Below, in pieces: positions 34,230 through 45,051 of a stretch of DNA of 64,000 bases. Origin of the DNA: WRKB01 sp031551145. Its GTDB lineage: Bacteria > Desulfobacterota > Desulfovibrionia > Desulfovibrionales > Desulfovibrionaceae. Every line of letters begins with the position of its first letter. Positions within the stretch are counted from its first letter, which is position 1. The stretch covers positions 1-64,000 of the forward strand of contig JAVBNZ010000009.1 of NCBI GenBank assembly GCA_031551145.1, given 5' to 3'. The notes below the pieces were generated by a model. The model ran no database searches. It saw nothing but the letters and a program-made list of their open reading frames with translations, and had not been told where the DNA came from. The position numbers and the translations under genes are program-made.

Positions 34230-35400
34230 ATGCGGGCAGCACTTTTTCCATGCTCCGCAAAGCCGCTTCCAGCACTTCGTCCGCCACGGCGTAGGAAAAA
34301 CGCACGCAGGCGTCGTCTCCGAAAGCCGCGCCGGGCACCAGCGCGACTCCGGCTTTTTCGAGAAACCAGTTGCAGATATCCGAAGAATTCGCGATCCCGC
34401 CCCGGTAATAGGCGCTCATATCGGCAAAAAGATAAAAGGCGCCGTCCGGCTTGGGGCAGAGCACGCCCGGCCAGGAGGAGATGAGCGCGTGGGCCGTGTC
34501 GCGCCGGCGTTCAAAGGCGCGCACCATTTCCCCCACGCAGTCATAAGGGCCTTCCAGGGCGGCCTGGGCCGCCTTTTGCGCCACGGAGCAGACGTTGGAA
34601 GTGGACTGCCCCTGCAACGTGCTCATCGCTTTGACAAGCTGAGGATGCGCCACGCAATAGCCCACGCGCCAACCGGTCATGGCGAAGCTTTTGGCCACGC
34701 CGTTGACCACGGTGACCTGCTCCGGCAGGCGTTCCCACCAGCGTACGGCGCTGACCGGGCGCATGGGCGCGTAGATGATGCGGTCGTAAATTTCGTCCGA
34801 AATCACGTGCAGGCCCTTGTTGACGGCCCAGTCGAGAAGGGCGTCCAGTTCTTCCTGCGTATAGCCGACCCCGGTGGGATTGGAGGGCGTGTTGAGGACG
34901 AGCGCGCGGGTTTTGGGGGTCACGGCCCGGTCGAGCTTTTCCGGCGTCACTTTAAAACCTTCGCGGGCGTTCGCCGAAACAGCAACGGGCACGCCGCCGG
35001 CGAGCAGCACCATGTCGGGGTAGCTGAGCCAATAGGGCGCGGGGATGAGGACTTCCTCGCCGGGATTGAGCAGGGCCAGGAAAATATTGTACAGAGAATG
35101 CTTGCCGCCGTTGGAAACGATGACGGACTCCACAGGCGGCTCCACGCCGTAGGTGCGTTTGTAGTACCCGGCCACGGCCTTGCGCAGCTCGCGAATGCCG
35201 GGCACGTCGGTATAGCGGGTGAAGCCCGCGTCTATGGCTTCGTGCGCCGCCCGGCAGATGTGGGCGGGCGTGGGAAAATCCGGCTCGCCTATGGCGAGGC
35301 TGACCATCTTCGCGCCCTTGGCCTTGAGTTCCAGGGCCTTTGCGTTGACGGCCAAAGTGGCGGAAGGCTTAATCAGGGCGAAGCGTTCCGAAATCCGCAT
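34228..35400 (-). CDS. Class I/II PLP-dependent aminotransferase (probable aspartate aminotransferase)
   Basis: The 390-residue protein starts at MRISERFALIKPSAT (GGGAG 5 bp upstream). It has the fold-type I features of the AAT-I gamma class: LAIGEPDFPTPAHI, NTPSNPTG, the DEIYDRI segment, and the PLP lysine in NGVAKSFAMTGWRVGY. Members are usually aspartate aminotransferases; some act on alanine or aromatic keto acids. It faces ugd with shared terminators. Confidence 0.85.
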   Translation of the reverse strand: MRISERFALIKPSATLAVNAKALELKAKGAKMVSLAIGEPDFPTPAHICRAAHEAIDAGFTRYTDVPGIRELRKAVAGYYKRTYGVEPPVESVIVSNGGKHSLYNIFLALLNPGEEVLIPAPYWLSYPDMVLLAGGVPVAVSANAREGFKVTPEKLDRAVTPKTRALVLNTPSNPTGVGYTQEELDALLDWAVNKGLHVISDEIYDRIIYAPMRPVSAVRWWERLPEQVTVVNGVAKSFAMTGWRVGYCVAHPQLVKAMSTLQGQSTSNVCSVAQKAAQAALEGPYDCVGEMVRAFERRRDTAHALISSWPGVLCPKPDGAFYLFADMSAYYRGGIANSSDICNWFLEKAGVALVPGAAFGDDACVRFSYAVADEVLEAALRSMEKVLPA

Positions 35401-35713
35401 ATAAACTCCCGGCGGGGTAAAGGGTGCGATATAATTCTTGCCCTGCATACTCCCAAACGCAACAAGCGGCAAGCCGTCCCGCATGCCGGCAACAACTCTT
35501 TTTGAGAAAAATTTACGGGAGCGGCTGCTTTTGCCGGCAGGCGAGGAGGACGAGTTTTGCCGACGGGAGCGGACTCTTTTCGTCCATGACCGGAAGCAAA
35601 AACGAAGTCTGCCAAAGCATCACGCAAAATGAGCCGCTCCCCGCGCTTTCCGGGCTTGCGCACCCCCCACGCGCCCGGCTATATTGCCGAAAACACACTT
35701 CGAAGGATTTGCC

Positions 35714-36511
35714 ATGTCCGCTCTTTGCATTGCCTTGCCCCGGCTGCATGAAAAATTCGACCCGCCCGCGCCCGGCGTGCTCCGTCTCTGGCCCGGTCTG
35801 CCCGATCCGCCTTCCGGTGCCCATGTTCCGGAAAATTTTCCCCTCTCCCCGCAAGAGGCCGCGCTGTATCTGGAAGAAGTCCGGGGCCTGGGAGCGGCCG
35901 TTGCGGCGAAAATTCCCGTGCACACCCTGCTGGCGGAGGAAAAGCGAAAACGGGATCCGGGCCGCAAACGGGAGGAGATCGACCTGGCGGCTTTTGCCGA
36001 AGGTGTTCCCGCTCCGCAATACGACGTTTTCCGCCTGCGGGAAGCCAAAACAGCCGCCCAAAAAGCCCTGTTGCGCATTTGGCTGCTGGAAGAGCAACAA
36101 GGGGAAATAGCGGCCCTGGAAGGGGAATACAACGCGCTTTCCGGCAGCATGAGCGCCGCGCTGGGCGTGGAAGCAGATGACGAGGAGGCGGGCGCCCTGC
36201 GGCTTGCGCAGACCGAGGATCGTTTCACGGGCGGGCCGGAAGCCGCGGCGCCTTGGCGCATGGTTACGGAAAATGCCTGTTTCTTCATGCCGGAGCACAG
36301 CCCGCTGTTTTTTGACGATCCGGCCGTGTGCGCGGATCTGCGTGAAGCCGGGCTTGCCTTCGCATCCGCCCCGGAATTCGCTTTCGCCGGCGCGCCCGCT
36401 CCCGGAAAGGCAGAAGCGCCGCTGTGGAAAGCCCTGGGCCTGCCCGGCCCGCGCCCGGAGCGGCCGTGGCTGGAACGGATCTTCATTTTTGTCGCGGGGA
36501 GCGCGGCATGA
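35714..36511 (+). CDS. Conserved-looking hypothetical protein, 265 residues
   Basis: I do not recognise this family. GAAGGA lies 6 bp upstream of the ATG at 35714, and the stop overlaps the HAD gene start (ATGA), so it is very likely a real gene. It is soluble and has an acidic central coiled-coil-like helix (KTAAQKALLRIWLLEEQQGE). PLSPQEAALYLEEVRGLG near residue 45 suggests a helical N-terminal region. No catalytic motif is visible. Confidence 0.7.
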   Translation: MSALCIALPRLHEKFDPPAPGVLRLWPGLPDPPSGAHVPENFPLSPQEAALYLEEVRGLGAAVAAKIPVHTLLAEEKRKRDPGRKREEIDLAAFAEGVPAPQYDVFRLREAKTAAQKALLRIWLLEEQQGEIAALEGEYNALSGSMSAALGVEADDEEAGALRLAQTEDRFTGGPEAAAPWRMVTENACFFMPEHSPLFFDDPAVCADLREAGLAFASAPEFAFAGAPAPGKAEAPLWKALGLPGPRPERPWLERIFIFVAGSAA

Positions 36512-37152
36512 CGGCGCGCCCTTCCCTGCCGGGCAATCCCGCCGGCATCGTTTTCGACTGCGACGGCGTGCTGATCGACTCCCGCGCGGGCAACATGCTC
36601 TATTACAACCGTATCCGGGAACTGGCCGGTCTGCCCCCCATGAGCCGGGAAGAAGAAAACTTCGCCCACATGCATTCGGCGCGGGACAGCCTGCTGCACA
36701 TCCTCCCGCCCGCCCTGCATCCCCGCCTGAGGGAATTGTGCGGCAGGGTGAGCTATCTGCACGAGATCATGCCGCATATCAGCCCGGAACCGGGCATGCG
36801 CGATCTTCTGGATACTCTGGATGCACGGGGGTTGCGCATGGCGGTGCTGACGAACAGGTCTTCCGGCATGCGGATGGTGCTTGACACTTTCGCCCTCCAC
36901 TCGTACTTCGATCCTGTGGTCACCGCGGCGGATGTCAGACCCAAGCCCGCTCCGGACGGGCTGACGCACATCGCCGCATACTGGAAGCGGTCGCCGGAGG
37001 ATCTGATCTTCGTGGGCGACAGCCTGCTGGACGCCCAGGCCGCCGAAGCCGCCGGGGTGTGTTTTGTAGCCTACCGCAACCCGGATCTGGCCGCACAGGC
37101 GCACGCGGCGTCTTTTGCCGAACTTGGGCGTATAATTTCGCTTGAAACATGA
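36508..37152 (+). CDS. HAD-superfamily hydrolase, phosphoglycolate-phosphatase-like
   Basis: The 214-residue protein has HAD motif I FDCDGVLIDS with both Asp residues, motif II TNRS, the motif III lysine in RPKPAPDG, and motif IV FVGDSLLDAQAA. It is a Gph-type phosphatase; the substrate is not readable. Its ATG overlaps the stop of the upstream hypothetical gene. Confidence 0.88.
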   Translation: MTARPSLPGNPAGIVFDCDGVLIDSRAGNMLYYNRIRELAGLPPMSREEENFAHMHSARDSLLHILPPALHPRLRELCGRVSYLHEIMPHISPEPGMRDLLDTLDARGLRMAVLTNRSSGMRMVLDTFALHSYFDPVVTAADVRPKPAPDGLTHIAAYWKRSPEDLIFVGDSLLDAQAAEAAGVCFVAYRNPDLAAQAHAASFAELGRIISLET

Positions 37153-37243
37153 CGCGCCTTTATGGAAATATATTTCCCACGCGGCAGGTTGAAGGCGCTT
37201 TCAGCCCGCAACGACTCGGAACCCCCTGGGAGGCCCCGCCACC

Positions 37244-37549
37244 ATGATAGTTTTGCCGAATCTGCTCAAAGCCGTGGCCATGGTGCTGGACACGCTGCTG
37301 ACCATCTATTTCTGGGTAGTGATCATCTCCGCCCTGCTCACCTGGGTGCGGCCCGATCCCTACAATCCCATCGTCCGTACTCTGTACGCCCTGACGGAAC
37401 CCGTCTATTACCGCATCCGCAAGGCGCTGCCCTTCACCTATGCGGCGGGCATCGACTTTTCGCCGCTCATCGTGTTGCTGGCCATCAAGCTGGTGCAGAT
37501 CGGGCTGGTGGATTCCTTATACCAATACGCCTACAGGCTGGTTGTCTAG
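37244..37549 (+). CDS. YggT-family membrane protein
   Basis: The 101-residue protein has two hydrophobic stretches flanking the family signature TWVRPDPYNPIVRTLYALTE. It is an inner-membrane protein of uncertain function, often found near cell-division or pilT-type genes. GGGAGG lies about 9 bp upstream of the ATG. Confidence 0.85.
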   Translation: MIVLPNLLKAVAMVLDTLLTIYFWVVIISALLTWVRPDPYNPIVRTLYALTEPVYYRIRKALPFTYAAGIDFSPLIVLLAIKLVQIGLVDSLYQYAYRLVV

Positions 37550-37621
37550 TCTTTTCAGGCCCTGTGCGGCGCGCGCGCTTTCCGGCGTTCGCGCATCATA
37601 CGTTTTACCACGGAGGCATTC

Positions 37622-37858
37622 ATGGAACAGCACGAAGTCGAACTTTTGGAAAAGTACGCCGAGACCGATCCTGAGTTGAAAACGCTGTGGCACGATCACC
37701 TGCTCTACGAAAAGCAGATCGAAAAGCTCGAAAGCAAACCCTATCGCACTCCGGCAGAGACACAGAGTCTGAAACATCTGAAAAAACAGAAGCTTGACGG
37801 AAAAACAAAATTTATGGCCATCCTGGACACATACCGCGCCCAGGAACAGAACGCGTAG
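37622..37858 (+). CDS. DUF465/YdcH-family small protein
   Basis: This 78-residue, highly charged, all-helical protein (ELKTLWHDHLLYEKQIEKLE) matches the DUF465 pattern. GGAGG is upstream of the ATG. YggT and DUF465 genes often lie next to each other in related genomes, as I recall. Its function is unknown. Confidence 0.75.
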   Translation: MEQHEVELLEKYAETDPELKTLWHDHLLYEKQIEKLESKPYRTPAETQSLKHLKKQKLDGKTKFMAILDTYRAQEQNA

Positions 37859-37992
37859 GCCAAACGCCCGCGCGGGCCGCCCGGCAAACCCGCTGCGCGG
37901 GCGGCGGACGTTTCCCGAAAGCAAGGGTTTTCGGGAACAATCCCTATGCGGCGCGCAACGACCCGCCGCGTGAGGACAAACAAGGAGCCCCC

Positions 37993-39687
37993 ATGGAACT
38001 TACAGGAGCGCAGATCTTTTTTGAATCGTTGAAACGGGAAGGGGTGGATATCCTCTTCGGCTACCCCGGCGGAGCGGTGATCGATCTCTATGACGAACTC
38101 TCCCGCCATCCCGAAATCCGGCACATCCTGGTGCGGCACGAACAGGCCGCCGTGCACGCCGCCGACGGATACGCCAGAGCCTCCGGCAAGGTGGGCTGCT
38201 GCCTCGTCACCTCCGGTCCCGGCGCCACCAACACGGTTACCGGCATTGCCACCGCCTATTGCGACTCCATTCCCCTCGTGGTGTTCACGGGCCAGGTCCC
38301 CTGCGCCCTGATCGGCAACGACGCCTTTCAGGAAGTGGACATCGTGGGCATCACCCGCCCCTGCACCAAGCATAACTTTCTGGTCAAGGATCCGGCCCAG
38401 CTCACCAAGGTCATCCGTCAGGCCTTTTACCTCGCCCGTTCCGGACGCCCCGGCCCCGTGCTCGTGGATCTGCCCAAGGACGTGACGCAGAAAAAGACCG
38501 AATTCGTCTGGCCCGAAGACGTGAGCATGCGCAGCTACAACCCCACCTACAGGCCGAACCTGAATCAGTTGCGCCGCGCCGTGGACACGCTGATGAAGGC
38601 CGAGCGCCCGCTCATTCTGGCCGGCGGCGGTCTTATCGCCTCCGATGCCTCCCAGCCCCTGCTCGCGCTGGCGCGCGATCTGCGCCTGCCGGTGGTGGCC
38701 ACCCTGATGGGCCTGGGCGCCTTTCCCGCCCACGAGGAACTCTGGTTCGGCATGGTGGGCATGCACGGCACCTATGCAGCCAACAAGGCCATCCACAACG
38801 CCGACGTGCTCATTGCCGTGGGCGCGCGCTTTGACGACCGCGTCACCGGCCGGCTTTCCTCCTTCGCCTCCAAGGCCAAGATCATCCACATCGACATCGA
38901 CCCCACGTCCATACGCAAGAACGTGAGCGTGCATGTGCCGGTGGTGGGCGATTCCTCCCTCGCGCTGCAGGGCATTCATGAAATCGCGCTGGCGCGCGGC
39001 GCGGAAAAAGACTGGGCCGCCGTGCACGCGCCCTGGGTGGAACAGCTCATCAGCTGGCGCTCCGAGCAGCCCGTGAACTATGCGGAAGGCGGCAGCGGCA
39101 TCAAGCCCCAGGCCGTGATCGAATGCCTGCAAAAACTCACCAAGGGCGACGCCATCATCGCCACCGAAGTGGGCCAGAACCAGATGTGGGCCGCGCAGTT
39201 CTACGGCTTTACCAAGCCCCGCACCTTTCTCACCTCGGGCGGGCTCGGCACGATGGGCTACGGCTTTCCGGCAGCCATCGGCGCGCAGCTCGCCTTCCCG
39301 GACAAAATCGTGGTGGACGTGGCCGGCGACGCCTCCATCCAGATGAACATCCAGGAGTTGGCCACAGCGGTCTGCCACAAGCTGCCGGTAAAAATCCTCA
39401 TTCTCAACAACGCCTACCTCGGCATGGTGCGCCAGTGGCAGGAGCTGTTCTATCAGCGCAACTACTGCGCCACCTGCATGGAGGCCCAGCCCGATTTTGT
39501 AAAACTGGCTGAAGCCTACGGCGCGGAAGGTTTCCGCATTGAACGGCCGGAAGATCTGGAGCCCACTTTGGCAAAGGCGCTCGGTTCGCCGAATACCAGC
39601 ATCATCGACGTGCGCGTGGATCGCGAGGAAAACGTGTATCCCATGGTTCCCGCGGGCGCGTCCCTTGATGAAATGCTGCTCGTGTAG
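37993..39687 (+). CDS. ilvB: Acetolactate synthase large subunit
   Basis: The 564-residue ThDP enzyme has the catalytic Glu region (DILFGYPGGAVIDLYDEL, LVRHEQAAVHAADGYAR), FAD-binding central domain residues (GARFDDRVTGRL), and the ThDP/Mg motif GDASIQMNIQELATA through NNAYLGMVRQWQ. It makes acetolactate or acetohydroxybutyrate for Val, Leu and Ile synthesis. AAGGAG precedes the ATG. The 134-bp leader has three hairpins but no Leu/Val/Ile-rich leader peptide. Confidence 0.97.
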   Translation: MELTGAQIFFESLKREGVDILFGYPGGAVIDLYDELSRHPEIRHILVRHEQAAVHAADGYARASGKVGCCLVTSGPGATNTVTGIATAYCDSIPLVVFTGQVPCALIGNDAFQEVDIVGITRPCTKHNFLVKDPAQLTKVIRQAFYLARSGRPGPVLVDLPKDVTQKKTEFVWPEDVSMRSYNPTYRPNLNQLRRAVDTLMKAERPLILAGGGLIASDASQPLLALARDLRLPVVATLMGLGAFPAHEELWFGMVGMHGTYAANKAIHNADVLIAVGARFDDRVTGRLSSFASKAKIIHIDIDPTSIRKNVSVHVPVVGDSSLALQGIHEIALARGAEKDWAAVHAPWVEQLISWRSEQPVNYAEGGSGIKPQAVIECLQKLTKGDAIIATEVGQNQMWAAQFYGFTKPRTFLTSGGLGTMGYGFPAAIGAQLAFPDKIVVDVAGDASIQMNIQELATAVCHKLPVKILILNNAYLGMVRQWQELFYQRNYCATCMEAQPDFVKLAEAYGAEGFRIERPEDLEPTLAKALGSPNTSIIDVRVDREENVYPMVPAGASLDEMLLV

Positions 39688-39696
39688 GAGGCGGAC

Positions 39697-40197
39697 ATGA
39701 AACACAGACATATCCTTTCCGTGCTTGTGGAAAACGAACCCGGCGTACTTTCGCGCGTGGCCGGCCTGTTCAGCGGGCGCGGCTTCAACATCGAATCCCT
39801 GAACGTGGCCCCCACACTTGAGGAAGGGGTCTCGCACATGACCATATCCACCAGCGGCGACGCGCAGATCATCGAACAGATCATCAAGCAGCTGCGCAAG
39901 CTGGTGACCGTGATCAAGGTGGTGGACATAGACGGCACAGCCTCTGTGGAACGCGAAATGATGTTCCTCAAGGTGCAGGCCGAAGACTCCAAGCGCGGCG
40001 AAATTCTGCGCATTGTGGAAATCTTTCGCTGCAAGGTCGTGGACGTCAGCCCCACGGAAATCACCTTGGAAGTGACGGGCGACCGGGAAAAAATCGAAGC
40101 CGTCATCGGCCTTCTGCAACGCTTCGGCATCAAGGAAATCGCCCGCACGGGCGTTGTGGCCATGCGCCGCTCCATGCAACGCGAACAGCATGGCTGA
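39697..40197 (+). CDS. ilvN: Acetolactate synthase small (regulatory) subunit
   Basis: The 166 residues contain an N-terminal ACT domain (HILSVLVENEPGVLSRVAGLFSGRGF split over residues 4-29, with the valine-binding loop) and the C-terminal ALS_ss domain (REMMFLKVQAEDSKRGEI). It activates IlvB and gives valine feedback sensitivity. It is separated by 9 bp from ilvB and 25 bp from ilvC. Confidence 0.95.
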   Translation: MKHRHILSVLVENEPGVLSRVAGLFSGRGFNIESLNVAPTLEEGVSHMTISTSGDAQIIEQIIKQLRKLVTVIKVVDIDGTASVEREMMFLKVQAEDSKRGEILRIVEIFRCKVVDVSPTEITLEVTGDREKIEAVIGLLQRFGIKEIARTGVVAMRRSMQREQHG

Positions 40198-40222
40198 CAC
40201 ATATTCAACACGAAGGAAGATC

Positions 40223-41215
40223 ATGAAAGTTTATTACGAAAAAGACGCCGACCTGAAGCTGCTCAAAAACAAGACCATTGCCGTCATCGGCTACGGCAGC
40301 CAGGGTCATGCCCACGCCCAGAACCTGCGCGATTCCGGCCTGAAAGTCGTTGTCGGCCAGCGTCCCGGCGGCCCCAACTACGATCTGGCCAAAGAGCACG
40401 GCTTCACCCCGCTCACCGTGGCCGAAGCCGCGGCCCAGGCCGATCTCATCATGATTCTGCTGCCGGATCAGATCCAGGCCGCCGTCTATGAAAAAGACAT
40501 CCTGCCCCACCTCACAAAGGGCAAGGCCTTGCTGTTCGCGCACGGCTTCAACATCCACTTCGGGCAGATCACCCCGCCCAAGGATGTGGACGTTTTCCTC
40601 ATCGCGCCCAAGGGCCCCGGCCACCTCGTGCGCCGCACCTATACCGAGGGCGGCGGCGTGCCCTGCCTGGTTGCCATTCACCAGGACGCCTCCGGCAAGG
40701 CCCTGCAGCTTGCCCTGGCCTATGCCAAGGGCGTGGGCGGCGCGCGAAGCGGCGTTATTGAAACCACCTTCCGCGAAGAAACCGAAACCGACCTTTTCGG
40801 CGAACAGGCCGTGCTCTGCGGCGGCCTCTCCGCCCTGGTCAAGGCCGGCTTCGAAACCCTGGTTGAAGCGGGCTATCAGCCCGAAATGGCCTATTTTGAG
40901 TGCCTGCACGAGGTGAAGCTGATCGTCGACCTCATGTACGAAGGCGGCCTTGCCCGCATGCGCTATTCGATCAGCGACACCGCCGAATTCGGCGATTACC
41001 GCGTCGGCCCCCGCATCGTCACCGACGAAACCAAGGCTGAAATGCGCAAGGTGCTGAAAGAGATCCAACAGGGCGTGTTCGCGCGCGACTTCATCCTCGA
41101 AGCTCGCGCCGGCTACCCGGTCTTTAAAGCCACCCGCAGGCTCGAAGCCGAGCACCCCATTGAAAAAGTCGGCGCCGAACTGCGCGGCATGATGCCCTGG
41201 CTGAAAAAGAAATAA
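40223..41215 (+). CDS. ilvC: Ketol-acid reductoisomerase
   Basis: This is a class I KARI of 330 residues. It starts at MKVYYEKDAD with GAAGGA upstream. The cofactor fold is IAVIGYGSQGHAHAQNLRDS, and the metal-binding EQAVLCGGL and YFECLHEVKLIVDLM segments are present. It isomerises and reduces acetolactate in branched-chain amino-acid synthesis. It is the third gene of the ilvBNC operon. Confidence 0.97.
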   Translation: MKVYYEKDADLKLLKNKTIAVIGYGSQGHAHAQNLRDSGLKVVVGQRPGGPNYDLAKEHGFTPLTVAEAAAQADLIMILLPDQIQAAVYEKDILPHLTKGKALLFAHGFNIHFGQITPPKDVDVFLIAPKGPGHLVRRTYTEGGGVPCLVAIHQDASGKALQLALAYAKGVGGARSGVIETTFREETETDLFGEQAVLCGGLSALVKAGFETLVEAGYQPEMAYFECLHEVKLIVDLMYEGGLARMRYSISDTAEFGDYRVGPRIVTDETKAEMRKVLKEIQQGVFARDFILEARAGYPVFKATRRLEAEHPIEKVGAELRGMMPWLKKK

Positions 41216-41225
41216 GAAAGAACGT

Positions 41226-41249
41226 GAAGGGGGCCGCAAGGCCCCCTTC
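41226..41249. terminator. Hairpin between convergent ilvC and flavoprotein genes
   Basis: A perfect 10-bp stem GAAGGGGGCC / GGCCCCCTTC with a GCAA loop. It lacks a clear T-tract on the plus strand and has only a pyrimidine-rich tract on the minus strand. Confidence 0.55.
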
Positions 41250-41254
41250 GCAAC

Positions 41255-41895
41255 TCAAAGCTCCCGCGCCTTCGCTGCCAGGGAAGCGCCCAGGGCGTAG
41301 GCCCGTTCGCAGTCTTTGGGGAATTGCTCCTCATGGACTTTTTTGCGGGCATCGGCATCGAACGCATCGAATGCGTACTTTCCATAGTGTTCGGCATGCA
41401 GGGTTTCATAGACCATAAGGCATTCGTGGTGCGAAAAGTGCAGCGAAAAGAATTGACGGGTGCTCCCGGTAAAGTGCCCGTGCCCGTGTTCGGCGGTTCC
41501 TCCTTCCGTATTGGCCAGGGTGTAGATGAGTCCCGCGACCATGGGCTTGGGCCGGCGGGTGCCGTAGCCGTCCGCGAAAAAGCCCGTCCAGGGATAGAGC
41601 AGCCGCTCTATGAACGCGCGGGTCGCGGCGCTTTCCGTGAAAAAATAGACCGGCGTGGCGACGAGCAGCACATCCGCCTCCTGAGCTTCTTCCAACAAGG
41701 GCGTCAGTTCGTCCTCGAAGCGGCACAGACTGCTGACTTTATCTCTTTTTTTGCACTTGTAGCAGCCTATGCAGCCGGACCAGCGCATGGGGTAAAGCTG
41801 CGCGATGCGGGAGCCTCCCGCGCCGCGCACGGCGTGTTCAAGCACGGTTTCGGTGTTCTTGTGCCTGCGCGGACTGCCGTTGACGGCAAGGATGT

Positions 41896-41899
<4 letters not shown>
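41255..41899 (-). CDS. NADPH-dependent FMN reductase/iron-sulfur flavoprotein-like protein
   Basis: The 214-residue flavodoxin-fold protein has the FMN phosphate loop VNGSPRRHKNTE and a CIGCYKCKK cluster near residue 43, as in iron-sulfur flavoproteins. VYFFTESAATRAFIERL forms the second FMN loop. It probably transfers electrons with FMN and perhaps an Fe-S centre. Its ATG overlaps the nspC stop (ATGA), placing it at the end of the polyamine operon, although a direct role there is not evident. Confidence 0.8.
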
Positions 41900-43058
<1,159 letters not shown>

Positions 43059-43086
<28 letters not shown>

Positions 43087-44255
43087 GGCAGACCGTGTTT
43101 ATTGAGCTGCTCCATGAAGGGTTCGGGGTCGAATTCCTCCATGTTCCACACGCCGGGGCGCCTCCACAGGCCCTTGAGCATGAGCATGGCCCCGATCATG
43201 GCCGGCACGCCCGTGGTGTAGGAAATGGCCTGGGAGCCCACTTCGGCGTAACAGGCCTCGTGATCGCAGACGTTATAGATGTATACGGCCTTGGGCCTGC
43301 CGTTCTTCACCCCGCGCATGACGTTGCCGATGCAGGTCTTGCCCTTGGTCAGCGGGCCGAGGGAGGCCGGATCGGGCAACAACGCCTTGAGGAACTGGAT
43401 GGGCACAATCTCCCTGCCCTGATAGAGAACGGGATCGATGCGCGTCATGCCAACGTTGCCCAGCACTTTCAGGTGGTTGAGATAGTTGTCCGAAAAAGTC
43501 ATCCAGAAGCGGGCGCGTTTGAGTCCCTTGATGTTGAGCACCAGGGATTCCAGTTCCTCGTGGTACATGAGGAAGCACTTCTTCGGGCCGATGCCGTCCG
43601 GAAAATCAAAATTCATGGACCAGGAAAGCGGATCGGTCTCCACCCACTCGCCGCGTTCCCAATAGCGGCCTTTGGCCGTGACTTCGCGGATGTTGATTTC
43701 GGGGTTGAAATTTGTGGCGAAGGGTTGGCCGTGATCGCCCGCGTTGCAGTCGATGATGTCGAGCACGTGCGCTTCGTCCAACTCGTGCTTCATGACGTAG
43801 GCGGCAAAAACGTTGGTGACGCCGGGATCGAAGCCGCTGCCCAGCAGGGCGGTGAGTCCGGCCTTTTCAAAGCGTTCGCGATAGGCCCATTGCCAGGAGT
43901 ATTCGAACTTCGCGGTGTCCGGCGGCTCATAGTTGGCGGTGTCGAGATAATGCACGCCGCATTCCAGGCAGGCGTCCATGATCGAAAGATCCTGGTACGG
44001 CAGGGCGATGTTGAGCACCATTTCGGGCTTGAAGGAACGGATGAGCGCGCAAAGCTCCGCAACATTGTCCGCATCCACGCGGGCGGTGGTCAGTTCACGG
44101 CCCGTGCGTCGCTTCACGTCCGCCGCAATGGCTTCGCACTTCGAATGCGTGCGACCGGCCAGCATGATTTCGGAAAACACCTCCGGCACCTGCGCGCATT
44201 TGTGCGCCACCACGGAACCCACACCGCCCGCGCCGATGATCAGCACTTTCGACAT
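43059..44255 (-). CDS. Carboxynorspermidine synthase (saccharopine-dehydrogenase family)
   Basis: The 398-residue protein starts at MSKVLIIGAGGVGSVVAHK, with a strong AGGAGG 5 bp upstream of the ATG. It has the NAD(P) Rossmann fold and the family's DTANYEPPDTAKFEYSW and GSGFDPGVTNVFAAY segments. Paired with nspC it condenses aspartate semialdehyde with a diamine, giving norspermidine or spermidine without AdoMet decarboxylase. The gene pair is the usual signature of that pathway. Confidence 0.93.
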
Positions 44256-44344
44256 ATCCACCTCCTAAGAACAGATAAACTTTGAAACGCCCGCTCCGTC
44301 GCGGCCGGCGGAAGTAAATTCGGCGGCCGACGCTTCACGCCGGC

Positions 44345-44381
44345 AGAGCATTTGAACATTTTCAATGGCAAAATGCTCTAC
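44345..44381 (+). repeat. Structured interspersed repeat, copy D (3' hairpin only)
   Basis: The stem AGAGCATTT (44345-44353) / AAATGCTCT (44371-44379) plus the loop TTTTCAA closely match the third hairpin of copy B at 61246-61279. The first two hairpins are missing. Its terminal CTA provides, on the minus strand, the TAG stop codon (44380-44378) of the TPR lipoprotein gene. Confidence 0.65.
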
Positions 44382-44956
44382 TTGCATTGGCCTTCTTTAC
44401 GTGCCGCTTCCCGAGGACCGCAGTCGCCGTATGAACAGCCCTTGTTGAAATATTCGCAGGCAGCTTCGGAATTGCCTGCGCGCCGGGCAAGTTCTCCGCG
44501 CAGATTCCAGGCGCGGGGCTGTTTTGCGTCTTTTGCCAGCACATAGTCCACATCCCGGTGCGCCGCGGCGACGGCGCCGCCCCGCAGAGAGGCAAGCGCC
44601 CTGAATGAATAGTTTTCCGTCGTAGGGGCCAGGCGTATGGCTTTCGTGAGGTCCTCGAAGGCTTCTTCCCGCTTCCCGAGTTCACTGTAGGCCAGGCCGC
44701 GCCGGGCGTATGCCTCCGCATAGTCGGGCTCTTTCGCCGCAACTTCGTTGAGCAGACGCACGGCCTCTTGCGGATCCGAGCAGATGTCGCCTTTCCACAG
44801 TACATGAGCCTTGGCGAAAAGCAATTCCGCTTCTTCCGAATGCCTGCCCGTCAAGCCCGTAACGTTCTGACCGGATGCAGGCGGGGGGGCCTTCGATCCG
44901 CCGCAGCCCGACAGAAGAAAAAGCAGAAATATCAATGCGGCAGAAACGGTTCGCAT
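44378..44956 (-). CDS. TPR-repeat lipoprotein, 192 residues
   Basis: A lipoprotein signal with lipobox LLSGC (Cys18) is followed by about four TPR-like units (DYAEAYARRGLAYSELGKRE, EAFEDLTKAIRLAPTT). It is probably an outer-membrane-anchored adaptor of unknown partner. Its stop codon TAG is supplied by the partial repeat at 44345-44381, so the native C-terminus may have been altered. Confidence 0.78.
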   Translation of the reverse strand: MRTVSAALIFLLFLLSGCGGSKAPPPASGQNVTGLTGRHSEEAELLFAKAHVLWKGDICSDPQEAVRLLNEVAAKEPDYAEAYARRGLAYSELGKREEAFEDLTKAIRLAPTTENYSFRALASLRGGAVAAAHRDVDYVLAKDAKQPRAWNLRGELARRAGNSEAACEYFNKGCSYGDCGPREAARKEGQCK

Positions 44957-44985
44957 ATTTTTCTCTCAGTCTTAGTGGGTTTGAA

Positions 44986-45014
44986 TTGACATTGCATATC
45001 TCATTATCAATAAT
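44986..45014 (+). promoter_or_regulatory. Near-consensus promoter P1 of the orphan gene
   Basis: TTGACA (44986-44991), exactly 17 bp, AATAAT (45009-45014), in an AT-rich 194-bp gap. It lies in the first unit of a 66-bp-period direct repeat. Confidence 0.6.
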
Positions 45015-45051
45015 AAGAATAGTTCTGGATTCTCGCGCTGCCGAGTTTAAG

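Noticed and set aside
37859..37992. Attenuator leader peptide for ilvBNC
   Set aside because: Hairpins exist, but no short frame rich in Leu, Val or Ile codons was found; the only ATG frame is rich in Arg and Thr.
37741..40224. An 827-residue minus-strand open frame
   Set aside because: It is antisense to ilvB and ilvN, and its His/Gly/Val-rich composition is typical of reverse-strand artefacts.
44995..45020. Fur-box-like sequence around CATTATCAATAATAAG
   Set aside because: Only one half resembles TGATAAT; the other half does not match. The boxes are better explained as promoter elements.
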